IMG/VR virus record: IMGVR_UViG_3300042934_000153
Location: 1 to 43,193 of that record
Strand: one strand, 5' to 3'
DNA from: a virus
Length of the DNA stretch: 43,193 nt
The notes beneath the pieces were generated by a model. The model did no database searches. It had not been told where the DNA came from and saw only the letters and a program-made list of their open reading frames with translations. Positions 1 through 6,589 of this stretch are shown here, in pieces. A program made the translations under genes and the position numbers. The first letter of the stretch is position 1, and the number at the start of each line of letters is the position of its first letter.

Positions 1-16
1 AACCATAACCATATGC

Positions 17-385
17 TCATGATTTCCAACCTTTCTTAGCATTTGCAATAGCTCGGTCAACGGCTGATTGCATAAGCTCGAAGGATTCACGCCAAATACG
101 CCTTGAATTCTGTATGTTATGGTAAATGACTAACCGCTGCCGTATGCGTTCATTCCGGCTCTTAATGAGTGCTTTGTGCATCATGACAGATAATCGATAT
201 AAATCATACGGGAGCGGGTCATGCAAAAACCCGGTCATTGTACAAGTACCGCTAAAGCTCTTGGGTAGTGTGTAACCTTTGAATGTATCAGGTATGTTCG
301 ACACGTCAATTGTAGTCGTTTGAACATCGCCAATTTTAACGCCATCTAAGTATATTTCGCCGCTATGACCTCTAATTGTGTTCAT
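17..385 (-). CDS. Hypothetical phage protein, 122 aa
   Basis: Start supported by a GGAGGTG ribosome site 6 nt before the ATG. The N-terminal 45 residues are beta-rich with a DGVKIGDV-type turn. This faintly recalls N-termini of small tail-tube-like phage proteins, but I do not recognise the family. The C-terminal half is basic and probably helical (many R/K, ending KKGWKS). It lies directly downstream of the terminator at 404-432, so it either relies on read-through or has a promoter I cannot see. Real gene likely; function unknown. Confidence 0.6.
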   Translation of the reverse strand: MNTIRGHSGEIYLDGVKIGDVQTTTIDVSNIPDTFKGYTLPKSFSGTCTMTGFLHDPLPYDLYRLSVMMHKALIKSRNERIRQRLVIYHNIQNSRRIWRESFELMQSAVDRAIANAKKGWKS

Positions 386-403
386 TTCTGCACCTCCGAG
401 CGC

Positions 404-432
404 ATAATAAAAAGCCGCTCATGTGAGCAGCT
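404..432 (-). terminator. Rho-independent terminator of the structured RNA unit
   Basis: On the minus strand an 8-bp stem (AGCTGCTC / GAGCGGCT, one G-U) with loop ACAT is followed by TTTTTATT. It ends the non-coding unit that starts near 852 and lies just before the ribosome site of the 17-385 gene. Confidence 0.75.
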
Positions 433-667
433 TCGTTTGTTTGTGATAACCCGTCCCTCGCGGCCTCGAATTAAACGGGTTAACTGGTCTGATAAAAATC
501 CATTAGCCAACGGAGAAAACTTCGGGTACTGCGAATACCCTGTGTATAATTGTGAAGGATACCAAACCCCGGATGTTAACAAATCACCTTCACCGCTTAC
601 CGGGTCGCATATTACATAATTGTGCGCCTCGTGTCATCCACGCAGATAGATTTTCGAGGCGCGTTTA

Positions 668-737
668 TGGGGCTTGCCGGACTCAAACCAGCGTTTCACC
701 GTTGCGCGGTGCGTCGTGATCATTAGACCATAACCCC
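668..737 (-). ncRNA. tRNA-like domain (degenerate, Cys-anticodon-like)
   Basis: Cloverleaf-like on the minus strand: acceptor GGGGTTA with AAGCCCC (6 of 7 pairs), T-arm GCTGG-TTTGAGT-CCGGC, a 3-bp D-like stem GTC/GAC, and an anticodon-like arm CACCG/CGGTG. If a 7-nt loop is forced, the anticodon reads GCA (Cys), but position 33 is C instead of U. The total is only 70 nt, the D-loop lacks GG, T-loop position 56 is U and no CCA is encoded. It is therefore a tRNA mimic or relic rather than a functional tRNA, probably a domain of the larger RNA. Confidence 0.45.
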
Positions 738-858
738 ATGATATAAAGATACTATAGGTGGAAACCTTCGACCTACTGCATTGTTAGCTTTCTTACGAAA
801 GCTTTTTTAGTCGGTCAATGCGCTTCGCTGTTGCCCGTATTTCTTTAGTGTCAAGAGC

Positions 859-888
859 ATTATACACAGCTTGTCAATGCCTTGTAAA
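859..888 (-). promoter_or_regulatory. Sigma-A-type promoter for the structured RNA
   Basis: Minus strand -35 TTTACA (888-883), 18-bp spacer, -10 TATAAT (864-859). The predicted start is near 852. No ribosome site or gene start follows closely, which supports a non-coding transcript. Confidence 0.6.
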
Positions 889-891
889 GAT

Positions 892-914
892 TAAAAACGG
901 GAAAGCGTGTCCCC
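892..914 (-). terminator. Weak Rho-independent terminator
   Basis: Minus strand GGGGA/TTCCC stem (one G-U) with a 6-nt loop followed by GTTTTTAAT. It lies immediately upstream of the promoter at 859-888 and would separate the 1175-915 transcript from the structured RNA. Confidence 0.4.
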
Positions 915-1175
915 ACTCCCCCGCCTCAATCGCTCCCTTGAATCTCGCGAACCCTAGGAAGTAGCGTATAAGCACCGTCTGAAAGCGCCCATAGTTTATT
1001 TGAAGAATTGAGGAGAGGTTGCACCGACTTTTGTCCATGTCTTGATCCTGCCGTTAGCCTCTTTCTCCATCGCCGCAAGTTCCAAGGGCATGTACTCGCT
1101 AGGAGCGTTTCGAGTTTTGGCATTCTCACACTTTACCGCCGAACTCTTTCGGCATTCGGTGTCTCTCGTTCAATT
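915..1175 (-). other. Short transcription unit of unclear nature (RNA or degenerate coding)
   Basis: A promoter (1182-1209) and terminator (892-914) bracket about 280 nt. One frame (996-1169) stays open for 57 codons and its C-terminal half reads like protein (PLELAAMEKEANGRIKTW). It has no start codon with a ribosome site; the first ATG at 1091 leaves 31 aa. The same DNA forms hairpins (GCCGAA-AGAG-TTCGGC at 1138-1153; ACTCG/CGAGT at 1094-1115). It could be a second small RNA or a decayed gene. Confidence 0.3.
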
Positions 1176-1181
1176 CTTCAT

Positions 1182-1253
1182 GTTATAAATTTACCACAGT
1201 AAAAGTCCACATTATCGCAGTTAATTCCAAAAAAAATAACAAATTTATCACAA
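1182..1253 (-). promoter_or_regulatory. Promoter with three direct operator-like repeats
   Basis: Minus strand -35 TGGACT (1209-1204), 16-bp spacer, -10 TATAAC (1187-1182). Three 9-bp direct repeats of the form TTAYCRCAR, read on the plus strand, lie at 1191-1199 (TTACCACAG), 1212-1220 (TTATCGCAG) and 1245-1253 (TTATCACAA). The outer two extend to about 15 bp of similarity (TAAATTTACCACA / CAAATTTATCACA). One copy sits in the spacer and the others upstream, which looks like a regulated promoter. Confidence 0.45.
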
Positions 1254-1269
1254 TTACACTTTTTTAACC

Positions 1270-1725
1270 CTACACCCGGTTTAAATTCCCGTTTTGATCC
1301 ATCTTAAACCGTGACTTTTCGTGTTCGCCTAGTGCCTCGGCAACAACCATTTTGCGGGCCTGCTCCATAATTTTAGCCATCATTTGATAGTCATGCTCCA
1401 ATTCATCTACACGCTTTCTTAACTGTACATTATGAGTATATACCGCTTCATATGAGTTTTTAAGGTCTTGTATGGCCTCTAGGAAGTCAGTATGTGCAGG
1501 AACAACCTTGTGTATTACCCTTTCTTTCTTCGCCTTAACACCAGCGCCCTTGCCGTTTGTAAGCTTATAGTATTGACGATTTAAAGCAACTACCGTCCTG
1601 CCCGGGAATTTATCCATTATTGAATCAAATAGTTCATCATCCGTCACTTCTGGCGTTTTGAGTTCATTGTACAAATTAACCAAATATACATTGTCTTTAT
1701 CTGTCCATTTTTTGTTTCCTGCCAT
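1270..1725 (-). CDS. Myb/SANT-like DNA-binding protein with coiled coil (RsfA-like)
   Basis: 151 aa. Residues 5-55 look like a Myb/SANT fold (WTDKDNVYLVNLYNEL...VVALNRQYYKL). A basic linker follows, then a heptad-rich coiled coil (about 85-130: QLRKRVDELEHDYQMM). This architecture resembles the RsfA/YlbO group of Bacillales regulators and related phage proteins. The upstream ribosome site is GGAGGTAATGC before the ATG. It is the last protein gene of the early/late-regulator run, so a role in transcription control is plausible but inferred. Confidence 0.6.
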   Translation of the reverse strand: MAGNKKWTDKDNVYLVNLYNELKTPEVTDDELFDSIMDKFPGRTVVALNRQYYKLTNGKGAGVKAKKERVIHKVVPAHTDFLEAIQDLKNSYEAVYTHNVQLRKRVDELEHDYQMMAKIMEQARKMVVAEALGEHEKSRFKMDQNGNLNRV

Positions 1726-1746
1726 GCTGCATTACCTCCAAGGTTT

Positions 1747-2085
1747 CTATTTATTTTTGCAATGCTCTTTTACAATCTCAATCATGCGTTCGTATCCTAA
1801 CAAGCGGTTTTCCTTCACAACGTCAATAAATTGCTGCTCCGATATTTCAGAAAGATCCATTTCAACCATGGACATATTATCCCAATCGGTTACAACCTTC
1901 TTGAATGCCTCTGCAATTAGTTTCTTTTGCTTCGGAGGCTGTGTCATGTCAATGGCTTGGCAAAACTGGTCATAGCATCTATGCCAAGCGTTGGAGTGCA
2001 TCCCGTTCATTTTTCCTACAAACTGTTCAAGCGTCATTTTCTTTACTTGCTGAAACAACCGCCGCCAATCATCGTGAATGTGCAT
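1747..2085 (-). CDS. Hypothetical protein, 112 aa
   Basis: Starts MHIHDDWRRLFQQ after GGAGGTAAAAA. Its first 17 bp overlap the 3' end of the ArpU-like gene. All-helical, mildly charged, no recognised motif. Co-transcribed with the ArpU-like regulator and the Myb-like gene. Confidence 0.6.
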   Translation of the reverse strand: MHIHDDWRRLFQQVKKMTLEQFVGKMNGMHSNAWHRCYDQFCQAIDMTQPPKQKKLIAEAFKKVVTDWDNMSMVEMDLSEISEQQFIDVVKENRLLGYERMIEIVKEHCKNK

Positions 2086-2530
2086 TTTTTACCTCCTTCA
2101 CGACATACAACTTTAGATGAAAAGCCAATAAATAAAAGGCTTCCGTCCTTATTTTGTCGTATGTACCCCATGAAATCCCCATTATGCCGTAATAAACGTC
2201 TTTATCCAGTATGTCAAAGGTCGTCAAGTATCGCTCTGTGATTAGCTCTCGCTGCCGTTTAGATAGCTTTCTGAGTGCCCATTCAACGCGTGATATTAAC
2301 CGTTCCCGCCGTTCTTCTTCTTCAACATTAGCAATTGCAATGTTTGCCGTTTGGTCGCTCGTTTCGTTGGTTCGCTGGCTTTCCCGGAGTTCATACGACG
2401 CTGTGATTGTAGCCTCTTTCCGTTCAAAATCACTATCCCTATATAGCAAAACCTCAGCCAGTACCTTTTCGACCTTTTCCCGCGTTTCTTCTTCGTCGAT
2501 GGGCGGCAATAGGTGCTTGATGTTCTTCAC
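2069..2530 (-). CDS. ArpU-family phage transcriptional regulator
   Basis: I place the start at the GTG at 2530, because AAGGAG lies 8 nt upstream. A longer frame back to 2596 would begin inside a hairpin. The product is 153 aa. The C-terminal half (LSKRQRELITERYL...VYYGIMGISWGTYDKIRTEAFYLLA) is the sigma-region-4-like HTH typical of ArpU, the late-gene regulator family of Firmicute phages. It probably activates the packaging and virion genes, which would lie at its downstream junction in a circular genome. Confidence 0.75.
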   Translation of the reverse strand: MKNIKHLLPPIDEEETREKVEKVLAEVLLYRDSDFERKEATITASYELRESQRTNETSDQTANIAIANVEEEERRERLISRVEWALRKLSKRQRELITERYLTTFDILDKDVYYGIMGISWGTYDKIRTEAFYLLAFHLKLYVVKEVKNAHSR

Positions 2531-2579
2531 AAACGCCACTCCTTCATGATATGATGAATTTACCGTATCTAACCTTTTA

Positions 2580-2618
2580 CCCTCTAGCGCTCCCACGACG
2601 GCGCTAGAGGGCTTTTTT
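2580..2618 (+). terminator. Plus-strand terminator-like hairpin between minus-strand genes
   Basis: Perfect 11-bp stem CCCTCTAGCGC/GCGCTAGAGGG with a 10-nt loop, followed on the plus strand by CTTTTTTAT. The minus-strand side has no T-run. It would stop antisense transcription entering the early operon, or act as a stable RNA hairpin in the minus-strand mRNA just before the ArpU-like gene. Confidence 0.6.
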
Positions 2619-2625
2619 ATGTAAC

Positions 2626-3171
2626 CTAGATTAAGCTATCATCTAGCTCGTCCGCTTTCTCTACAACCTTTACCAGCCCGTTATTAACGAACATTGGAAC
2701 GTCATTGCTAGGTATCTCGATTTCCGCGCCCTTTTTAAGTTCGACGCCTTGAAATTTAAAGGGCATTAGCGCGATTGCCGCAACAAGGTCAACTTCTTCC
2801 GGCTGCTGTTCTTCCTCTTTCTCTTCTTCCGACTCTGCCGCCTCTTCCGCTGCAATCTTCTCCTCTTGCTCAAGCCAGTTCAATTCTTTTTCCGGCTCAT
2901 CCTCTTTAATGATTTGATCCATGTCGAGCTGATCCGGGTCCACGCTTACGCCATCGTTTGTAATTGTCGCCTTTAATCCCCGGTAAGCTGTAACGCCATA
3001 ATCTGTGATGTCAGATTGTGCAGAGGCGAGGGTTACAAAGCCGTCACTATTCGCAAATTCAAGCAATGAAAGCTTTTGCTCGTCGGACAATGTTCCTTTG
3101 ATTTCAATTGCAATCGTTGTTTTTTTACCAAATTTGATATCCCCAAATGATACTTTTACTGTTGTTTTCAT
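2626..3171 (-). CDS. Acidic hypothetical phage protein, 181 aa
   Basis: Start supported by AAGGAGC. Three parts: an N-terminal beta-rich segment (1-75), an extremely acidic low-complexity linker (about 90-125, EEAAESEEEKEEEQQPEE) and a C-terminal 50-residue beta module (GVELKKGAEIEIPSNDVPMFV). That module resembles the small SH3-like tails seen in phage proteins. It sits with nucleotide and recombination genes. Function unknown. Confidence 0.6.
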   Translation of the reverse strand: MKTTVKVSFGDIKFGKKTTIAIEIKGTLSDEQKLSLLEFANSDGFVTLASAQSDITDYGVTAYRGLKATITNDGVSVDPDQLDMDQIIKEDEPEKELNWLEQEEKIAAEEAAESEEEKEEEQQPEEVDLVAAIALMPFKFQGVELKKGAEIEIPSNDVPMFVNNGLVKVVEKADELDDSLI

Positions 3172-3225
3172 GTTTAATTGCTCCTTTTATTTTATGATTT
3201 TATATGAGTCCATTGGACGATATAA

Positions 3226-3762
3226 CTATTCGATGCATGCGCAGAAAACCCAATTGTCGTTAATGATTTCACCGTTGCATATCTTGCAATTCGCAGTCCG
3301 CGTTTGCCGCTCAAGCTCTTTGATGATAAGCGGTTCGGGGGCGTATGTATCTTCCCAGTAATCCGGCTTGGTGATCTTGCCGAATTCATCCCGCTTAACT
3401 GTACCGTCAGGATAGATTTTCCCGAGGTTTGAGGCGGCGATAATATCAATGATTCTTTCAGGCTTAACACCCATAAGCGTAAATGTTCCGAGGAGATAAA
3501 TCATTGCGTCGCCCAAACCGTCAACTTGATCCTCTATATGGTTAGCGTTTATGACTTCCGCCATCTCTTCAAGTACGTACCCTACGCGAGTCAATAAAGG
3601 GTTGTTTCTTACCTGCTTCATTCTAGTTGCTAGATTGTCTAATTCTTCGTAAAAAGCAATGTCTACCTCTAATTCTCCACCCTTTAGCGCTGTTGGAACC
3701 TTAGGCATTTCAATACCTGCCGCTGTGTGAAACTTCTTAACTTGTTCAAAATGTCGGTTCAT
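3226..3762 (-). CDS. PRA-PH/MazG-like nucleotide pyrophosphohydrolase
   Basis: 178 aa from the MNRHFEQV start (AAGGAG 10 nt upstream). The all-alpha NTP-PPase core is visible: EEMAEVINA (metal-binding EExxE pattern), GLGDAMIYLLGTF (second acidic helix), then SNLGKIYPDGTVKRDEFGKITKPDYW, typical of phage members of the phosphoribosyl-ATP pyrophosphohydrolase-like family. A C-terminal CxxC...CxC cluster (CKICNGE, FCACIE) adds a probable zinc site, which is unusual. Expected role: cleavage of (d)NTPs or modified nucleotides during replication. Overlaps the RuvC-like gene by 17 bp. Confidence 0.8.
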   Translation of the reverse strand: MNRHFEQVKKFHTAAGIEMPKVPTALKGGELEVDIAFYEELDNLATRMKQVRNNPLLTRVGYVLEEMAEVINANHIEDQVDGLGDAMIYLLGTFTLMGVKPERIIDIIAASNLGKIYPDGTVKRDEFGKITKPDYWEDTYAPEPLIIKELERQTRTANCKICNGEIINDNWVFCACIE

Positions 3763-4252
3763 GCAATTTTCGCTCCTTATAATAGTTTTCGCGTGCAATG
3801 TGGGCCAGAACGTAAGCGTCGTTTATGTTGTCATTGCTGAAGCTGCGACCAAAAACGCGTTCTGTTGCTTCGATAACGGCGTTCTTTTTCGCCTTACCTT
3901 TCAATCGTTCTTTGGACCCCTTCTCCCCTACCCATCCTGTAACGCCTACACGCGCTTTTAAGGCGTTCGGCGCTACGTCTTGATACTTTACACCCGACCG
4001 ATACAATAAGCCCCTGAGCATCCAGCCTATGCCGCCTAGCTGTATAGCCTGCATTGACGCATAAGGGAAACCCTCAATAGCGATTATATCCGACTTTCTC
4101 AGGTGTTCGCGTATCTCGTCAATCATCGTAACCATGCGCCGGGGGTCAATGTCGCCGCTGCCCGTGATGACCTTTGCAACTGTCACCAATCCTCGTTCAT
4201 CCAGTGCAACAAAGCCTGTCATTGTGCTTGGGTCGATCCCAATAAACCTCAT
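3746..4252 (-). CDS. RuvC-like Holliday-junction resolvase
   Basis: 168 aa with the RNase H-like layout of phage RuvC proteins. First strand and acidic residue in FIGIDPSTMTGFV (D7), second acidic in IIAIEGFPY (E near 60), and a terminal acidic pair in FSNDNINDAYVLAHIA. Length is normal for RuvC. It resolves branched DNA made by RecT-dependent recombination or replication before packaging. Start ATG follows GGGGTAAAAA. Confidence 0.85.
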   Translation of the reverse strand: MRFIGIDPSTMTGFVALDERGLVTVAKVITGSGDIDPRRMVTMIDEIREHLRKSDIIAIEGFPYASMQAIQLGGIGWMLRGLLYRSGVKYQDVAPNALKARVGVTGWVGEKGSKERLKGKAKKNAVIEATERVFGRSFSNDNINDAYVLAHIARENYYKERKLHEPTF

Positions 4253-4262
4253 TTTTTACCCC

Positions 4263-4787
4263 TCAGAAAGTTAGCCATGATGGTTGCGTTACTTTCAAAG
4301 GACTCTGTTCTTTTTGCTCTGCTGCGCTCTCTTTCTTTTTTCGCTTGCTTTTTGTCCGGGTGGATGTACTTGCCTTTTGGTTTTCCCACAGTTCAGCGCT
4401 CCTTTCTTTGATCCGGTTCCAGTGTCGGCGGTCCGTTTCTTTATCATTGTCGTTGTAATGCGCGTCCGTTTCATCCGAAACCATTTCATAATGGAGCGTA
4501 CAAAGCGGAACCAACGAAAAGGTGTACTCTGCTTGATCTTTGCAGCCCGGATAATCGCACATACAACCCAGCTTTTGCGGCTGCTTGACGTACTTTGTTT
4601 TGGGCTTTGGCGGCGTTTTGTGCCTGCCAATCGCTTTAAATTTCACAATGCCTTCAAGCTCGAATTTTTTGCAGCGCCTTTGTACAAAGTTGTAGCTACA
4701 ATCTACCGCTTCAGCTATTTCCTTGACGCTGTACTGAGCGTTCCGCATCCGGATGATTTCCCGGTCAATTTCTGGACTTTTCGCCAT
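4263..4787 (-). CDS. HTH protein with central zinc-binding motif
   Basis: 174 aa. Residues 3-45 form a helix-turn-helix (IIRMRNAQYSVKEIAEAV...YNFVQRRCKKFE) like those in transposase/regulator N-termini. The centre has CMCDYPGCKD...PLCTLHYE, a C-C-C-H zinc-knuckle pattern similar to HNH-associated or replication zinc folds. The C-terminal tail is lysine/serine-rich and disordered. Lies between the beta clamp and RuvC genes. Probably DNA-binding; exact role unknown. Confidence 0.6.
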   Translation of the reverse strand: MAKSPEIDREIIRMRNAQYSVKEIAEAVDCSYNFVQRRCKKFELEGIVKFKAIGRHKTPPKPKTKYVKQPQKLGCMCDYPGCKDQAEYTFSLVPLCTLHYEMVSDETDAHYNDNDKETDRRHWNRIKERSAELWENQKASTSTRTKSKRKKKESAAEQKEQSPLKVTQPSWLTF

Positions 4788-4791
4788 CGCC

Positions 4792-5877
4792 TTACCCCCT
4801 TGTGCGATATGGTAAAACTAGTTGTATATCGGCTGAATCCGTCCGCAGTATCATGGGGTCCATAACTCCATTCAAGCACAACGTAACCTTTTCGGCCTCG
4901 ATTGTTTTGAGCGCGTCAACCATGTATTTGCCGTTAAAGCTGATCGTTAACGGGCTACCTGTCAGCGTTCCGGCTATCTCTTCGACGGCTGTATTTCCGT
5001 CGCTTTCCGAGGTGATCACAATGTCAAGCCCGGCATCCATTCGCAGGACATTTGTCTTTCCGTCTAAAGCAATGATCAAGGCCCGCTCTAATGCTTCTTG
5101 TAGCTCTTTTACCTTGAACACAATTTCAGTTCCAAAAGATTCCGGCACAAGCTTATCCGTTACCGGGTAAGATCCGTCAAGAACCCGTAAAGCAATTGTA
5201 AAATCCGCCGCCTTGATGAAGAACCGATTTGACTCGAAAAACAGCTCGACATTCTCATTGTCTTCAATAATCCCGGTGAACTTCTTGAATATATCCCCGT
5301 TCACGACTCCCAGAGCGTCCGTAAAGCCCGTTTGCAGGTCATACGATACTTGAGCCAGTCTGTGACGGTCGCAGGCCGTAGCGGTCAATTTGGAGCCTCT
5401 AACGATTAACTTCACGCCCTGAAGTATTGGAGTGTTTTGATTGGTAGATACGGCGTAGCTGGTACGCTTAATTAAAGCCTTGAATTGCTCACCCTTTATA
5501 CTCACGGGCTGTACCATATGTTGCGGCGTTGTCGGGTACTGCTCCGGGTCTTGTCCGGCAAGTGTATGCTCTGATTTGCCGCTCTTGATCTTCGTTTTCA
5601 AGTTCTTTGAATCCAGTTCGATGGTATCACCCATTTTGTTGACGATCTCGTAAAGCTTCTTTCCCGGGATTGTGGCGGCTCCGCTTCTATGCATGTCCAA
5701 TTCATCCGTATAGGCATAGATACAAATGTTACCGTCGCCCGCTATCATGTGCAGACCGTCAGCCTCGGCACTAAACAAAATGTCACTGAAGATCTGCACC
5801 GCGTTTTTATCGTCAACGACCTTCGCGAGCTGCGCCAGCTTTGGAAGCAGAACCGACTTTTTAACGGTGATTTTCAT
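4792..5877 (-). CDS. dnaN: DNA polymerase III beta subunit (sliding clamp)
   Basis: 361 aa, about full length for bacterial beta clamps. Shows the typical N-terminus (MKITVKKSVLLPKLAQLAKVV), SDILFSAEADGL..., a middle-domain RTSYAVSTNQNTPILQGVKL segment and C-terminal MDPMILRTDSADIQLVLPYRTRG (family form: P..I....Y.VMP.R). A phage-encoded clamp tethers a polymerase to DNA. No polymerase gene is visible here, so it may recruit the host enzyme or one encoded outside the window. Overlaps the preceding gene by 4 bp (ATGA). Confidence 0.93.
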   Translation of the reverse strand: MKITVKKSVLLPKLAQLAKVVDDKNAVQIFSDILFSAEADGLHMIAGDGNICIYAYTDELDMHRSGAATIPGKKLYEIVNKMGDTIELDSKNLKTKIKSGKSEHTLAGQDPEQYPTTPQHMVQPVSIKGEQFKALIKRTSYAVSTNQNTPILQGVKLIVRGSKLTATACDRHRLAQVSYDLQTGFTDALGVVNGDIFKKFTGIIEDNENVELFFESNRFFIKAADFTIALRVLDGSYPVTDKLVPESFGTEIVFKVKELQEALERALIIALDGKTNVLRMDAGLDIVITSESDGNTAVEEIAGTLTGSPLTISFNGKYMVDALKTIEAEKVTLCLNGVMDPMILRTDSADIQLVLPYRTRG

Positions 5878-6227
5878 GCGTTCACGCCCTCGATTTTGAT
5901 TCCGAGAAGATTCAATGTTTTTTGAATGGCTACGACGGACCTATCTTCATCCTTTGATAAAGAAATGACTTGATTTTGAAAATAAAGCCGCACCAATTCC
6001 TCCGGCGTTTTCTCGACCTCGTAACCATCGACCAAGGCGTGCATATATCGCAATGGGCTGTGCTTTGCGAAATTAGCAAGCGTGAAATACTCATCCCCGT
6101 GATTTGAACATATAAAATTCCAATTGGTAAGCACCATGTGTTTGACTGAATTCCCACCCGAACCCGATAAAGTCCATACATGTTCAATCGCTTTCGCAAC
6201 CTCTTTCGGCAAAATAACTTTTCCCAT
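5874..6227 (-). CDS. Hypothetical protein, DUF1642-like
   Basis: 117 aa. The pattern LPKEVAKAIEHVW... FAKHSPLRYMHALVDGYEVEKTPEEL resembles the DUF1642 family of small phage early proteins, which share an IPKxVAxWI start and a GYEVE segment. Function is unknown in that family. Tightly coupled to dnaN by an ATGA overlap. Confidence 0.55.
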   Translation of the reverse strand: MGKVILPKEVAKAIEHVWTLSGSGGNSVKHMVLTNWNFICSNHGDEYFTLANFAKHSPLRYMHALVDGYEVEKTPEELVRLYFQNQVISLSKDEDRSVVAIQKTLNLLGIKIEGVNA

Positions 6228-6236
6228 ATCTACACC

Positions 6237-6512
6237 TCACAGAAAATTTTCTAATACGCTTTTCTTTGGCTTCTCCGTCCAAACCTCGTCATAAATGATG
6301 ACGTCAGCACTCTTCCCAAATATCTCCGGCTGTGTGTACCGCTTCAGGGCTTCCGCTACAATGTCATAGTTGACCATGAGCCGGGCACGTTCTGCTTTCC
6401 ATGCATCGCGCTTCAGGGGGTTTCGTTCTTTGTCTCCGGCTTCGATCTGTGCCGCCCGCTCCGTTAACCATTTGAGCGAGCGCTCATAATGTGCGTCGTC
6501 AGTTATTTGCAT
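6237..6512 (-). CDS. Hypothetical helical protein, 91 aa
   Basis: Chosen start MQITDDAHYERSLKWL at 6512, with AGGTG upstream and a 10-bp overlap with the 28-aa membrane ORF. N-terminal charged helices (LTERAAQIEAGDKERNPLKRDAW) resemble small phage proteins found beside replication genes. No recognised function. Confidence 0.55.
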   Translation of the reverse strand: MQITDDAHYERSLKWLTERAAQIEAGDKERNPLKRDAWKAERARLMVNYDIVAEALKRYTQPEIFGKSADVIIYDEVWTEKPKKSVLENFL

Positions 6513-6589
6513 AACAGAACACCTATGAACGAAATCCAAAACATCGCAACCCACAGCATCAACCACCGCCAAAACTCATGCTTACTCAC
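6503..6589 (-). CDS. 28-aa membrane peptide overlapping dnaB stop
   Basis: GTG start with a perfect AAGGAGG 7 nt upstream, inside the last codons of dnaB; the start overlaps the dnaB TGA (GTGA). After MSKHEFWRW the peptide is a single tryptophan-rich transmembrane helix (LMLWVAMFWISFIGVLLC) ending in K. Its end overlaps the next gene's ATG by 10 bp, so both junctions look translationally coupled. No homology recognised; possible inner-membrane effector. Confidence 0.6.
   Translation of the reverse strand: MSKHEFWRWLMLWVAMFWISFIGVLLCK

Larger units (their letters stand above)
404..852 (-). ncRNA. Candidate large structured RNA (about 450 nt)
   Basis: Bounded by a good sigma-A promoter (859-888) and a terminator (404-432), with no convincing reading frame between. 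Visible pairings on the minus strand: an H-type pseudoknot at 770-821 (GCATT 821-817 with AATGC 782-778; GACCgACT 816-809 with AGTaGGTC 777-770) that encloses a 7-bp GTAA-capped hairpin (786-803); a tRNA-like fold (668-737); a perfect 8-bp GCGCCTCG/CGAGGCGC stem (624-662); CCCGG/CCGGG (568-604); GGGTA/TACCC with a 7-nt loop (524-540); and AACCCGT/ACGGGTT (448-481). Size, multi-helix layout and a tRNA-like part recall ornate phage RNAs such as GOLLD and ROOL. I cannot match a family consensus by eye. Confidence 0.6.

Noticed and set aside
382-582. 66-codon minus-strand frame ahead of the 17-385 gene
   Set aside because: Starts with TTG, has no well-spaced ribosome site and runs through the terminator hairpin at 404-432; the region is better explained as structured RNA.
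926-1129. 67-codon minus-strand frame
   Set aside because: No ribosome site and odd composition; another frame (996-1169) reads more like protein, yet also lacks a start.
2531-2596. Longer N-terminus for the ArpU-like protein
   Set aside because: The upstream GTG lies inside a perfect hairpin without a ribosome site, whereas GTG 2530 has AAGGAG at good spacing.
4284-4865. 193-codon plus-strand open frame
   Set aside because: Antisense to the HTH/zinc gene and the clamp end; composition is not protein-like and no ribosome site.
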